Assembly (NCBI RefSeq): GCF_005047595.1
Contig: NZ_SUPL01000002.1
Location: forward strand, 124,001 to 188,000
Direction of reading: 5' to 3'
Length of the DNA: 64,000 nt
Source of the DNA: Pontimicrobium aquaticum
GTDB lineage: Bacteria > Bacteroidota > Bacteroidia > Flavobacteriales > Flavobacteriaceae
The notes under the pieces are model-generated. The model made no database searches, was not told where the DNA came from, and saw only the letters and a program-made list of their open reading frames with translations. The translations under genes and the position numbers were made by a program. Below, piece by piece: positions 29,071-38,727 of the stretch; position 1 is the stretch's first letter; every line of letters starts with the position of its first letter.

Positions 29071-29106
29071 TTGTAGATTAATGCCCTCAATTAAAATCTA
29101 CTACTT

Positions 29107-30009
29107 ATGAAAACCTTAAAACTAACATTTTTGTTATGCTTCGTTTCAGCATTATCTTTTGCAAATGTTTCTAACAAAGAAAAAAATGCCTTAATAGCCA
29201 TTTGTAATGCTACTAATGGTGATAATTGGACAGTAACTTGGGATTTAACAAGTCCAATAAATACCTGGCATGGTGTAGTTGTTAAAGATAATAAGGTAAT
29301 AGCTCTTGATTTAAGCTTTAATAACCTTAAAGGAACTTTGCCTTCTCAATTAGGCGATTTAGAGCACTTACAAAAACTAAATTTATTTAGAAATGAAATT
29401 TCTGGTGTAATCCCAGAATCAATAGGTAATTTAAAGCAATTAAAATCTCTTAATATTGCATTTAATGCACTTGAGGGAAGATTGCCAAATGTAATAGGAG
29501 ATCTAACATCACTAGAATCTTTAGAGTTGTTTATGAATAAACTCGAAGGTTCTATACCAAGAACCATTGGAGCGTTGTCTCAACTAGAAAAGATAGAAAT
29601 TTTTAGTAATAACTTATCAGGGAACATACCAAACGAAATAGGTAATTTAACTAATTTAAAAGAGTTGTCTTTAAGTAGTAATAACTTAACAGGTGGAATT
29701 CCTAAAACAGTAAAGAACTTAGTTAATTTAGAAAAATTAAGCCTTTTTGATAATAGTTTATTTGGACCAATTCCTTCAAGCTTAGGTAATTTATCTAACT
29801 TAGAAGAAATCATGCTGTCGGATAATTTACTTTACGGAATGGTTCCAACAAGTTTAGCGAGTTTAGATAATCTAAAGATATTAATGATTAACAATAATGA
29901 TCTAAAAGGAGACTTCGCCAGTTTAGGAGAAATGCTCCCAGACGGAATACATTTTGAGTTTGCTAATATTGGAGAAAGAAAAAATTCTGCATTAGCAGGA
30001 ACCGATTAA
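29107..30009 (+). CDS. Exported leucine-rich-repeat protein, plant-type repeats
   Basis: A 300-residue protein with a signal peptide (1-19, ending SFA), an N-terminal cap (NALIAICNATNGDNWTVTWDLTSPINTWHGV) like that of plant LRR proteins, and about eight repeats of about 24 residues with the pattern LxxLxLxxNxLxGxIPxxLGNL. Such repeats form a solenoid for protein binding. There is no C-terminal T9SS sorting domain and no catalytic domain. It stands alone between the efflux operon and the initiator tRNA. Target unknown. Confidence 0.88.
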   Translation: MKTLKLTFLLCFVSALSFANVSNKEKNALIAICNATNGDNWTVTWDLTSPINTWHGVVVKDNKVIALDLSFNNLKGTLPSQLGDLEHLQKLNLFRNEISGVIPESIGNLKQLKSLNIAFNALEGRLPNVIGDLTSLESLELFMNKLEGSIPRTIGALSQLEKIEIFSNNLSGNIPNEIGNLTNLKELSLSSNNLTGGIPKTVKNLVNLEKLSLFDNSLFGPIPSSLGNLSNLEEIMLSDNLLYGMVPTSLASLDNLKILMINNNDLKGDFASLGEMLPDGIHFEFANIGERKNSALAGTD

Positions 30010-30039
30010 GTAATTTGTATTATAATTATTTTTTTGATG

Positions 30040-30072
30040 AAAAAGCTATTTCATAATTTGGAGTAGCTTTTT
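30040..30072 (+). terminator. Intrinsic terminator of the LRR gene
   Basis: AAAAAGCTA (30040-30048) and TAGCTTTTT (30064-30072) form the stem around a 15-base loop, followed by T residues to 30076. Confidence 0.75.
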
Positions 30073-30085
30073 TTTTATTTTATGC

Positions 30086-30115
30086 TTGTTAAAATAGAAA
30101 AGGGTTGTATATTTG
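30086..30115 (+). promoter_or_regulatory. Promoter of the initiator tRNA gene
   Basis: TTG (30086-30088), 19-base spacer and a perfect TATATTTG (30108-30115), ending 11 bases before the tRNA. It serves as an internal reference for the -33/-7 spacing in this genome. Confidence 0.75.
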
Positions 30116-30126
30116 CAGTCCAATAT

Positions 30127-30199
<73 letters not shown>

Positions 30200-30205
30200 C
30201 TAAAC

Positions 30206-30242
30206 AAGACTCAAGTACACATTGTATTTGGGTCTTTTTTTT
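30206..30242 (+). terminator. Intrinsic terminator of the tRNA gene
   Basis: AAGACTCAA (30206-30214) pairs with TTGGGTCTT (30228-30236), including one G:T pair, and is followed by a run of T to 30242. Confidence 0.8.
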
Positions 30243-30343
30243 AACGTCGTATTTATTTTGCTAGTAGGTATGCTTTATATTTCATAGAAGTCACACTCTT
30301 ATAAATATTATTTGTTCTAACTAAATGTTAAAACCTTTATTGT

Positions 30344-30730
30344 TCAATTTATTTGTATTTCTTGTCCAAACATAATTCGATGTCCATCAATGGTTCGAAT
30401 TGCAAATTCTCTTTGTCCCCAAGGTTTGTTCGTTATTTCACCTAAAATCTCCACATTGTTTGATAGATATTCCTCATATAAATCATCTATATTTCTAACA
30501 TTTATATAAGCAAAATAAGAGTGGTTTTTGGTTTCAAAAGCAGATTTATCGTCTTGGCATTCACCAAGCATTACAATAAATTTCCCTCTCTTAAGGAAAT
30601 GCCAACCATTTGTTACACGTAATGAAACAAAACCGAGCTGGTTTTTGTAATAATTAGCCGATTTTGCTAAATCTTTAACCGCAAGAACATATCTTGTATT
30701 CAGTATTTTACTCTTTTTTTTCTTTTTCAA
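30344..30730 (-). CDS. Glyoxalase/bleomycin-resistance (VOC) superfamily protein
   Basis: A 128-residue protein with one VOC-fold copy: NTRYVLAVKDLAKSANYYKNQLGFVSLRV opens the first beta-alpha-beta-beta-beta unit and GHRIMFGQ closes the second. Members include glyoxalases, dioxygenases and antibiotic-binding proteins. A lysine-rich start MKKKKKSK precedes the fold. It is alone on the minus strand at the edge of the accessory region. Specific activity unknown. Confidence 0.82.
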   Translation of the reverse strand: MKKKKKSKILNTRYVLAVKDLAKSANYYKNQLGFVSLRVTNGWHFLKRGKFIVMLGECQDDKSAFETKNHSYFAYINVRNIDDLYEEYLSNNVEILGEITNKPWGQREFAIRTIDGHRIMFGQEIQIN

Positions 30731-30888
30731 AACGTTCTTTTTAAAATTTCAAAATTACCCATTACAAACACAATTGTATCTTTTTTATAGACAACCGTAA
30801 AATTATAGATTTTTAGAATTTAAAATATTATGGATGTATAATTAATAAACTTCTTACGATAATATGTTTAAATAAGTGACTTTATTCT

Positions 30889-30933
30889 TGTCTTTTTTTT
30901 ACAATTTAAAGTTATCATTTTCAGGTACATTTC
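30889..30933 (+). promoter_or_regulatory. Regulon box copy a, before serine hydrolase/DinB pair
   Basis: Box TGTCTTTTTTTTACAATT (30889-30906), 19 bases, then TACATTTC (30926-30933). The expected transcription start near 30940 agrees with the ATG at 30957. One of six copies with identical spacing. Confidence 0.7.
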
Positions 30934-30956
30934 GACTTTAATTTAAATAATTGTTA

Positions 30957-32036
30957 ATGAAAAGAGTAATTATGTGTATAGCTATTTCAATTATAGCGAT
31001 ACAATTAAACGCACAAATAGACCAAAAAAGGATCAATGCCTTGGAAACATTTTTGGAAGAGCGGATGAAAAAAGACCAAATTCCGGGGTTGTTGGTTGCA
31101 GCCTCTTACAAAGGGGAGCTAATCTATACCAAGTCTTTAGGTATGGCCAGTTTGGAGCATAAGGTTCCCGTGATCGATTCTACTGTTTTTGAAATAGGTT
31201 CCATAAGCAAGCAATTTACAGCAGCACTTATAGTGATGTTGGAAGAAGAGAACAAGCTTAGCCTTGACGACCCCATTTCAAAATATGTTACGGAAATACC
31301 TGGGGAATGGTATGGTGTAACCATAAAACAGCTTTTAAACCATACTTCAGGGATCCCAGATTATGAAGCTATCGCTGGCTATCAATATTATGATAATAGG
31401 CGAACTCCAATGGATATCATAAAAGTAGCCAATTCAAAGCCATTGGATTTTAAGCCAGGTGAAAAATTTAGGTATTGTAACACAGGTTACTATTTGCTTT
31501 CAATGATAATTGAACGCGTAACGAACAAATCTTTTTTAGCTTGTTTGAGTGAAAAGATTTTAGAACCATTACAAATGGCTCGAACAGGATTGTTTGATCC
31601 GACAGAAATTATAAATAATAGGGCCTCGGGGTATTCGCGAACTAAAAGTCGAATAGAAAATAGGCGTCCATCTGAGCCTAGTTCTACTTTAGGAGCAGGA
31701 GGTTTGTCTTCAACAATAGCTGATATGGCCAAATGGGATGCGGCTTTATATGGTAATAGTATTTTGTCAACAGAAGCATTGGAAAAACTTTGGACACCAG
31801 GAGTACTCAATAATGGTAGTAAAATAGGGTATGGTTTAGGTTGGCGAATTGAACCTTATAAAGGTCATAAGGAGCAATATCACTACGGAATGATGTATGG
31901 TTTTGTTGCCAACATTACACGGTTTTCTGATGATGGTCTGACATTTTTTGTTTTTGCAAACAGGTATCAGTTGAGTTTGGGCAGGATAGTGGAAGCGGTA
32001 ATGGAGGCTTTTGTACCCGATTTGACTGAAGAATAA
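30957..32036 (+). CDS. Exported serine hydrolase (class C beta-lactamase / PBP fold)
   Basis: A 359-residue protein with a signal peptide (about 1-20, ending LNAQ) and a beta-lactamase-class-C-like domain. The catalytic SxxK is S82-I-S-K85; the YxN motif is YCN in FRYCNTGYYL; the third motif region is HYGMMYGF. Family members are D-aminopeptidases, esterases, beta-lactamases or carboxypeptidases, so the substrate stays open. The ATG at 30957 is preferred to the in-frame TTG at 30951. By eye the first 500 bases look somewhat more GC-rich than the neighbouring genes, which might reflect transfer. The DinB-like gene follows after 31 bases. Confidence 0.88.
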   Translation: MKRVIMCIAISIIAIQLNAQIDQKRINALETFLEERMKKDQIPGLLVAASYKGELIYTKSLGMASLEHKVPVIDSTVFEIGSISKQFTAALIVMLEEENKLSLDDPISKYVTEIPGEWYGVTIKQLLNHTSGIPDYEAIAGYQYYDNRRTPMDIIKVANSKPLDFKPGEKFRYCNTGYYLLSMIIERVTNKSFLACLSEKILEPLQMARTGLFDPTEIINNRASGYSRTKSRIENRRPSEPSSTLGAGGLSSTIADMAKWDAALYGNSILSTEALEKLWTPGVLNNGSKIGYGLGWRIEPYKGHKEQYHYGMMYGFVANITRFSDDGLTFFVFANRYQLSLGRIVEAVMEAFVPDLTEE

Positions 32037-32067
32037 AATATAATTTAAATAATGAAACTATAAAGAA

Positions 32068-32601
32068 ATGAAGAATATATTAGTATTTATAATTTACTCA
32101 GCTACACTGTTGTTTACTTCGATAAGTGTAGGGCAAGAAAAATTTAACTTTTCAAAACATCAAATAGAGGTTTGGAAGCTTGCAAAAACAAGAACCATTG
32201 TAGTAGCTAAGGCAATGCCAGAGTCAACTTACAATTATAGACCTACTAGTACAGTAATAAGTTTTGCTCAACAAATGGTGCACATTTCAAACAGTATGTT
32301 GTCTATGAATAGCCGATTCATTTTAGGGGAAGATTATATGGGAAATGAAAAAAATGCTTCAAAAATGACAAAGGAAGAAATTATTCTAGATTTAGAAAAT
32401 GCTTTCGATACTGTTATAAGCACATTAAAAAACATGACTGATAATGAATTACAGAAAACAGGTAAAAGGCATGGTAGATTTCCACTAACCAAATGGCAAT
32501 CTTTTTTGTTTATGAGAGATCATATAACAAACCATAGAGCTAAAGCAGTCCTATACTTAAGATTAAATAATATATCACCTCCAGCATATGGGTTTAATTA
32601 A
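32068..32601 (+). CDS. DinB-like protein with signal peptide
   Basis: A 177-residue four-helix DinB/YfiT-type protein (FAQQMVHISNSML ... FPLTKWQSFLFMRDHITNHRAKAVLYLRL) with histidines placed as in the metal-binding triad of the family. Unlike most DinB proteins, which are cytoplasmic thiol transferases or hydrolases, it starts with a hydrophobic signal peptide (about 1-22, ending SVGQ) and is probably exported. It shares a transcript with the serine hydrolase. Reaction unknown. Confidence 0.82.
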   Translation: MKNILVFIIYSATLLFTSISVGQEKFNFSKHQIEVWKLAKTRTIVVAKAMPESTYNYRPTSTVISFAQQMVHISNSMLSMNSRFILGEDYMGNEKNASKMTKEEIILDLENAFDTVISTLKNMTDNELQKTGKRHGRFPLTKWQSFLFMRDHITNHRAKAVLYLRLNNISPPAYGFN

Positions 32602-32628
32602 AAATTGCATAAAACATTTTTAAGATCA

Positions 32629-32673
32629 TGTCTCTTTTATACAATTTCAAAAGGTAATTTTTAAATACTTTGC
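32629..32673 (+). promoter_or_regulatory. Regulon box copy b, before VPS10/BNR gene
   Basis: Box TGTCTCTTTTATACAATT (32629-32646), 19 bases, then TACTTTGC (32666-32673). It lies 44 bases before the VPS10-like start. Confidence 0.75.
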
Positions 32674-32716
32674 GAGTTTAAAATTAAAAGAGTACTAACC
32701 TTAATTATCCTTTTTG

Positions 32717-35700
32717 ATGAAAAAAACAATTTTTCTATTTGCACTAGTATTTGCCACATGTTTTGTTCAACTTGCAACGGCACAAAAAAAGAAAAGCATA
32801 AACAATCAAGCTTTAGATAAAATTAATATCGATGGTTTAAAATGGAGAAATGTTGGACCTGCTTTAACTTCTGGAAGAATTTCAGACATTGCAGTAAACC
32901 CAAATAATATTAGTGAGTATTATGTAGCGTCTGCTTCAGGAGGTGTTTGGAAAACCACTAATTCGGGACTCACCTATAACCCAATTTTTGATAATGAAGG
33001 CTCATATTCAATAGGCTGTGTCACCATGGATCCCAACAATTCAAATGTCATTTGGGTAGGAACTGGAGAGAATAACAACCAACGTTCCGTTTCGTATGGA
33101 GATGGTATTTACAAATCTATTGATGGTGGTCAAAGTTGGCAACATATGGGATTAAAAATGTCTGAGCACATAGGTAAGATTATTGTGCACCCAGAAAACT
33201 CTGATATTATTTTTGTAGCAGCGATTGGACCTCTATGGAGTAAGGGAGGAGACAGAGGTTTGTATAAGTCTGTAGATGGAGGAAAAAACTGGAAAGCTGT
33301 TTTGATTATTGATGAACACACAGGAGTTAATGATGTTGTGATGGATCCTAGGAATCCAGATGTGCTATATGCTTCCACATTACAAAGAAGGAGGCATGTT
33401 TACACCTATGTTGGAGGTGGTCCAGAATCAGGGATGCACAAAAGCACAGATGGTGGCGAAACTTGGACTAAAATACACAAAGGTTTACCTAATGAGGAAC
33501 TTGGAAGGATAGGTTTGAGTATTTCATCAGCAAATCCAGAGATTATTTATGCTATTGTTGAAGCAGCAAATGGAAGAGGTGGTTTTTATAGATCTACCAA
33601 TAGAGGTGCTAGTTGGGAAAGAAGAGGGAATTATGTCACTAGCGGAAATTACTACCAAGAAATATTTGCAGACCCAGTAGATGAGAATACAGTGTATGCC
33701 ATGAACAACTGGATGAGAGTGAGTCACGATGGTGGAAGGACATTTATCATTGTGGGAGAAGATTATAAGCATATTGATAACCACGCCATGTGGATTAACC
33801 CAAACAACAATAAGCACTGGTTGGTAGGTTGCGATGGAGGGGTTTATGAAACTTTTGATGCAGCTGCCAATTGGGATTTTAAGGAAAACTTACCTGTTAC
33901 CCAATTTTATAAAGTAGCTTTAGATAACGACAAACCATTTTATAACATTTATGGAGGAACGCAAGATAACTTTAGTATTGGAGGCCCATCAAGGGTGCTT
34001 ACCGATCATGGAATAACCAATTTTGATTGGTTTATTACTCACGGAGGAGACGGTTTTGAATCGCAGGTAGATCCTAATAACCCAAACATTGTTTATGCAC
34101 AATCTCAATATGGTAGTTTAGTAAGGTTCGATAAGAAAAGCGGAGAAGAGGTAAGTATTCAGCCTAGTGAAAGAAAAAATGAAAACGCCTACCGTTGGAA
34201 TTGGGATGCTCCACTAGCGGTTAGTAAACATAAAAATGGCAGATTGTACTTCGCCGCCAACAAAGTGTTCAAATCTGATGATTATGGCAACAGTTGGCAA
34301 GTAATCAGTGATGATTTAACTAGGCAATTAGATAGAAATGCGCTCAAGGTTTATGATAGAGTGGTTAGTATTAATGCTGTTTCTAAAAATGACGGTGTCT
34401 CTCCTTATGGAACGATTGTAGCTTTATCAGAATCTCCAATCAATGACAATATGTTGGCTATAGGTACAGATGATGGACTTATACATATAACAGAAAATGG
34501 AGGGCAATCTTGGAGAAAAATTGATAACATCCCAGGAGCTCCAAAGCAATCGTATGTAAACAATGTTTACTTGTCAAGACACAACGTTAATGTTATTTAT
34601 GCAGCTTTTAATCATCATAAATATGGCGATTTTAAACCTTACTTATTCAAATCTAACGACAAAGGTAAAACTTGGACAAACATTAGTGGAAATTTACCTA
34701 ATAGAGGTAGTGTTTATGCCATAGAAGAAGACCATGTTGACGCAGATTTGATTTTTTGCGGAACGGAATTCGGGGTTTTCTTTTCTCCAAACACAGGAAA
34801 ACGCTGGAAACAATTTAAAAACGGATTGCCAACAATTGCTGTTCGTGATATTGCCATTCAAGAAAGGGAAAATGATTTAGTTCTTGGTACTTTTGGAAGA
34901 GGGTTTTATGTGCTCGATGATTATTCATCTTTAAGAAATATAGAAAACACGGAACCTAAAGAAAATATTATTTACCCTATTCGTGAAGCATTGATGTGGG
35001 AAAAAAGCTTGCCTTTAGGGCTTCCTGGAAAAGCATTTCAGGGAGATAATTTTTATACCGCAGATAATCTTGGTCCTGAAGCATTGATAACTTACTATTA
35101 TAAGGATGAATATACATCATTGGAAGGTGAACGAAAGAAAAAAGAAAAAAAGTTAATTAAAGAGCTAAAAGACACCCCTTATCCTAATTATGAACAGCTT
35201 AAAGCTGAAAACGAAGAAATTACCCATCAATTGGTTTTTACAATAAAAAATTCTAACGGAGTTATTGTAAAGAAATTTGTTAGAACGCCTAGCAAAGGTT
35301 TACAACGTTTTCATTGGGATTTAAGACATGAACAACAAACGCCTATAGATTTAAGTACGCCTTCTTTTTATAATCCGTTTTCGGCCACAAGGGAAGGATC
35401 CCTTGTCGCTCCTGGAACCTATACAATAGAAATGCATTTGTTTGATGGTAATACAATGACCAGTTTAACCGCTACAACAAAGTTTAATATAAGAGCATTA
35501 GATAATACTTTAATGCCTTCTAAAAACAGGGATGAAAAAGTGGCATTCCAACAAAAGGTGGAGGCACTAATGGCAGAAATTTCAGAATGTGGCGCAAAAT
35601 TATCCGATATCAATAATAAAATGCGCTACATAAGAGAGGCTATCAGACGTTCTAATGAGTCTTATGAAATATTAATGACTGAAGTTGTTAAAATTGAGAA

Positions 35701-35995
35701 AAAAATAGACGAGGTAAGTACCATGTTGTATGGCGATTCCAATAAAAGAAGATTAGATATAGATCAGCCACCTGGACCAGCCTCTAGGGTAGGAAACATA
35801 GTCTATGGTCAAAAATATTCAACAGCAGCACCTACTAAAACACATTTAGATAGTTACAACATCGCTAAGGAAGAATTTGAACCTATTAAAAAAATAGTGT
35901 CTCAACTGTATGAAATCGATATTAAACAATTGGAGAAAAAACTAAAAATTGCAAAAGCTCCTTATACTCCTGGTAGGTTAAAACCAAAGCAATAA
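32717..35995 (+). CDS. Exported VPS10/sortilin-like BNR-repeat propeller protein
   Basis: A 1092-residue protein with a signal peptide (about 1-22, ending ATAQ) and many Asp-box/BNR repeats of the form SxDxGxxW (for example SIDGGQSW, SVDGGKNW, STDGGETW, SNDKGKTW), building one or two beta-propellers over about residues 35-720, then a beta domain and a C-terminal helical segment (about 930-1010). Such proteins are often annotated as glycosyl hydrolases, but no sialidase catalytic set is evident. In Bacteroidetes they frequently accompany exported peptidases. Binding or hydrolytic role unknown. Start at the second ATG-type codon (32717), as the first is TTG. Confidence 0.85.
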   Translation: MKKTIFLFALVFATCFVQLATAQKKKSINNQALDKINIDGLKWRNVGPALTSGRISDIAVNPNNISEYYVASASGGVWKTTNSGLTYNPIFDNEGSYSIGCVTMDPNNSNVIWVGTGENNNQRSVSYGDGIYKSIDGGQSWQHMGLKMSEHIGKIIVHPENSDIIFVAAIGPLWSKGGDRGLYKSVDGGKNWKAVLIIDEHTGVNDVVMDPRNPDVLYASTLQRRRHVYTYVGGGPESGMHKSTDGGETWTKIHKGLPNEELGRIGLSISSANPEIIYAIVEAANGRGGFYRSTNRGASWERRGNYVTSGNYYQEIFADPVDENTVYAMNNWMRVSHDGGRTFIIVGEDYKHIDNHAMWINPNNNKHWLVGCDGGVYETFDAAANWDFKENLPVTQFYKVALDNDKPFYNIYGGTQDNFSIGGPSRVLTDHGITNFDWFITHGGDGFESQVDPNNPNIVYAQSQYGSLVRFDKKSGEEVSIQPSERKNENAYRWNWDAPLAVSKHKNGRLYFAANKVFKSDDYGNSWQVISDDLTRQLDRNALKVYDRVVSINAVSKNDGVSPYGTIVALSESPINDNMLAIGTDDGLIHITENGGQSWRKIDNIPGAPKQSYVNNVYLSRHNVNVIYAAFNHHKYGDFKPYLFKSNDKGKTWTNISGNLPNRGSVYAIEEDHVDADLIFCGTEFGVFFSPNTGKRWKQFKNGLPTIAVRDIAIQERENDLVLGTFGRGFYVLDDYSSLRNIENTEPKENIIYPIREALMWEKSLPLGLPGKAFQGDNFYTADNLGPEALITYYYKDEYTSLEGERKKKEKKLIKELKDTPYPNYEQLKAENEEITHQLVFTIKNSNGVIVKKFVRTPSKGLQRFHWDLRHEQQTPIDLSTPSFYNPFSATREGSLVAPGTYTIEMHLFDGNTMTSLTATTKFNIRALDNTLMPSKNRDEKVAFQQKVEALMAEISECGAKLSDINNKMRYIREAIRRSNESYEILMTEVVKIEKKIDEVSTMLYGDSNKRRLDIDQPPGPASRVGNIVYGQKYSTAAPTKTHLDSYNIAKEEFEPIKKIVSQLYEIDIKQLEKKLKIAKAPYTPGRLKPKQ

Positions 35996-36043
35996 CTTAA
36001 ACAATATACGATTACACTTTAAGAGAGTGTTTTAGATAAAACT

Positions 36044-36070
36044 AACCCATTGATATTGTTTCAATGGGTT
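36044..36070 (+). terminator. Intrinsic terminator after the VPS10-like gene
   Basis: AACCCATTGA (36044-36053) and TCAATGGGTT (36061-36070) are perfect 10-base arms with a 7-base loop, followed by TTATTTTTTG. ACCCATTGATTTTTTT recurs 20 bases further, a partial second copy. Confidence 0.82.
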
Positions 36071-36120
36071 TTATTTTTTGATATATACCCATTGATTTTT
36101 TTAAAAGAAGTTTTTCAACA

Positions 36121-36165
36121 AGTCTCTTTTATACAATTTTTGCTCATTTTTTCGAAATATTTTTG
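36121..36165 (+). promoter_or_regulatory. Regulon box copy c, before outer-membrane receptor
   Basis: Box AGTCTCTTTTATACAATT (36121-36138), 19 bases, then TATTTTTG (36158-36165), a full match to the -7 consensus. The gene starts 73 bases downstream. Confidence 0.75.
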
Positions 36166-36237
36166 ACTTTTAATAACTATCGTTTGGGTTGTTTGTAATT
36201 GTTTTTATCATGCCCATTCTAAAAATTGCACTTTTTT

Positions 36238-38646
36238 ATGAAAAATGTTTCAATGATTATTGTTTTCTTGTTTGCACAAAGTATGTTGGCGCAAATATCT
36301 GTTAAAGGTTCTGTGCTTGATAATGAAAACAAACCAATATCTTTTGCCAATATCGCAATATTTAATACGAATGATTCAACTTTGGTTAAAGGTGTTATAA
36401 GTGATGATGTAGGAAAATTTGAAATAAAATTACAAAGGGAGAAGAGTTATTTGTTAAAGGTGTCATTTCTAGGGTTTCAACAATTTGAAAAGAATTTTAA
36501 TAAATCTATTGATTTTGGGGATATTGTTTTAAAACCATTAGCTGAACAACTAAATAATGTTGTAGTTACAGCACAAAAACCTTTAATACAAAGACAACAG
36601 GATAAGCTTATTGTTAATGTGGAAGGTAGTACTGTAAGTTTAGGTAATTCAACTCTTGAGATATTGGAAAAATCACCTGGTATTATTGTTGACCAAGATG
36701 GAAACATGTCTTTAAGTGGAAGAAATGGTGTAAGGGTCTTTATGGATGGTAAAGATTTAAGGTTACAAGGAGATGAATTAGCTAATCTATTAAGAAGTAT
36801 GCCCTCATCTAATATCGAGAAAATTGAAATCATTACAAACCCTTCAGCAAAATATGAGGCTCAAGGAAATGCAGGAATTGTAAATATTGTAACCAAAAAA
36901 GGAAAACTTTTTGGCACTAATGGTAATTTAACCTTAACACCTGGATATGGAAGACATTTTAGGTGGGAAAATAGTATTAATATTAATCATAGAGGAGAAA
37001 AGTTTAATGTATATGGTCAATATTCACTTGCTAAGAGAACACAATGGATGAAGATTGATATTGATAGAGCATTTCTAGATGAAGATGACGATATAATTTC
37101 ATCTTATAAGTTAAAAAGTTTGTTCGATCTTCCAATAGAGGTTCACTCTCCGAGATTTGGTGTAGATTTCCAACCAAACAAAAAGACTTCTTATGGAATA
37201 GTGTTATCAAGTGTTATAAACAATAGTGGTTCAAAAGCTATAAATAAAATTAAGCAGTATGATGGTAATGGAGATTTGATATCCAATCAACTTACGGATA
37301 CAGATACAGATAGTAAGTGGAGGCAATTAATGACTAACTTTAATATTAGGCATGAATTTGAAAATAAAAGTGTTTTAGATTTTGATTTTGATTTGGCTAA
37401 ATATAATAACAGCTCAGATCAAAGTTATAATTCGTCATTCTTTACCCCAGAAGGAGAAGTTTCTAATGCAGATTTGCTTGAAGGTGATGTTGAAGGGTAT
37501 CTCGATTTATATGGCTTTTCTTTAGATTATGAATTGCCAATTTCTAATAAAAATAAGTTTGAAGCAGGTTGGAAAAACACTTGGGTTAAAACAGATAATG
37601 ATCTTTTATATTTTAATACTGTTGATGGAAATACAACCCAAAATAATCAGTTAAGCAATAGGTTTATATATGATGAAGCAATTTATGGATTGTATGCTAC
37701 TTATTCAATTAATAAAGAGAAGTACAATGCCCAAATAGGTTTAAGAGGTGAATACTCTGTAATAAGCGGAAACCAAGTGACGACAAATGACACATTCGAC
37801 AATCAATATTTTGAGCTTTTTCCATCAGCTACATTTAACTACTCATTAAATGAGAACAATGTTTTAGGAGTTTCTTTAAGTAGGCGTATAGATAGGCCAA
37901 GTTATGGGCAATTAAATCCATTTAGATTTTTTGTAGATACAAATTCATTTAGAGTTGGAAATCCTTTTCTAAAGCCTCAATTTACTTGGTTGAGTGAAAT
38001 TAACTATACGTTGAATAATAAATACTATTTTGCTTTTAGTTATGGTTATACAATTGATAATTTAAATGCAGGAATCCTTCAAGATGGTGAGGAGCAATCT
38101 ATAGTCGTCAAACCAATAAATATTGAGAGTCTTAATAGTTTTGCACTTACCTTTAGTGCTCCTTTTAAATTAGCATCATGGATCCAGTCTAATATCAATT
38201 TAAATGCATCATATAATATTTACGAAGGATTAGTATCTGGGTCACAATTAAACAGATCTACTCCTGTTGTCACGATAAATTCGAGCCACTCAATTAACTT
38301 GGGAAACAACTTTAGAATTCAGTTAGGAACATTTAATCTTTTGCCACATTATACAAGTATTACAAAAATCGAACACTTGTCATCGGTTTCTCTAGGAGCT
38401 CAAAAAACTGTTTGGGATGGTAAGGGGATATTTAGATTGAATATCAACGATATTTTCTGGAATCAATACCCTGTAGGATCGACGAACTTTGGAGGGTTAA
38501 AAGATAAATTCCATAGTTATAGAGATAATAGGTTCGCCACTTTTTCTTTTACTTGGAGATTTGGTAAACAAACTGTTAGAGCACAAAACAGAAGGAGAAC
38601 TGGAATTCAAGAAGAGTTAAATAGAGCAAGGCAACAAAACAAGTAG
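36238..38646 (+). CDS. TonB-dependent receptor-like outer-membrane barrel protein
   Basis: An 802-residue outer-membrane protein: signal peptide about 1-18 (ending MLAQ), a carboxypeptidase-regulatory-like domain (about 20-105), a plug domain with LNNVVVTAQKPLIQRQQDKLIVNVEGS and IEKIEIITNPSAKYEAQGNAGIVNIVTKK, then the OMP_b-brl_3 type barrel. This subfamily differs from SusC and often lacks a SusD partner, as here. Start at the ATG at 36238; the upstream in-frame codon is TTG (36226). Ligand unknown. It is preceded by a copy of the regulon box. Confidence 0.88.
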   Translation: MKNVSMIIVFLFAQSMLAQISVKGSVLDNENKPISFANIAIFNTNDSTLVKGVISDDVGKFEIKLQREKSYLLKVSFLGFQQFEKNFNKSIDFGDIVLKPLAEQLNNVVVTAQKPLIQRQQDKLIVNVEGSTVSLGNSTLEILEKSPGIIVDQDGNMSLSGRNGVRVFMDGKDLRLQGDELANLLRSMPSSNIEKIEIITNPSAKYEAQGNAGIVNIVTKKGKLFGTNGNLTLTPGYGRHFRWENSININHRGEKFNVYGQYSLAKRTQWMKIDIDRAFLDEDDDIISSYKLKSLFDLPIEVHSPRFGVDFQPNKKTSYGIVLSSVINNSGSKAINKIKQYDGNGDLISNQLTDTDTDSKWRQLMTNFNIRHEFENKSVLDFDFDLAKYNNSSDQSYNSSFFTPEGEVSNADLLEGDVEGYLDLYGFSLDYELPISNKNKFEAGWKNTWVKTDNDLLYFNTVDGNTTQNNQLSNRFIYDEAIYGLYATYSINKEKYNAQIGLRGEYSVISGNQVTTNDTFDNQYFELFPSATFNYSLNENNVLGVSLSRRIDRPSYGQLNPFRFFVDTNSFRVGNPFLKPQFTWLSEINYTLNNKYYFAFSYGYTIDNLNAGILQDGEEQSIVVKPINIESLNSFALTFSAPFKLASWIQSNINLNASYNIYEGLVSGSQLNRSTPVVTINSSHSINLGNNFRIQLGTFNLLPHYTSITKIEHLSSVSLGAQKTVWDGKGIFRLNINDIFWNQYPVGSTNFGGLKDKFHSYRDNRFATFSFTWRFGKQTVRAQNRRRTGIQEELNRARQQNK

Positions 38647-38676
38647 TAATTTAAATAAATGTTAAAACATAATGAC

Positions 38677-38721
38677 TGTCTCTTTTTTACAATCATAAAG
38701 TATTTATAGGTGCTATTTTAG
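38677..38721 (+). promoter_or_regulatory. Regulon box copy d, orphan promoter before a structured region
   Basis: Box TGTCTCTTTTTTACAATC (38677-38694), 19 bases, then TATTTTAG (38714-38721). No protein gene follows for 500 bases; instead a foldable sequence begins about 20 bases downstream. Confidence 0.7.
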
Positions 38722-38727
38722 TGTTTT

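Noticed and set aside
32717-35995. VPS10/BNR protein as a sialidase
   Set aside because: Asp-box repeats are structural; the arginine triad and other sialidase residues are not evident.
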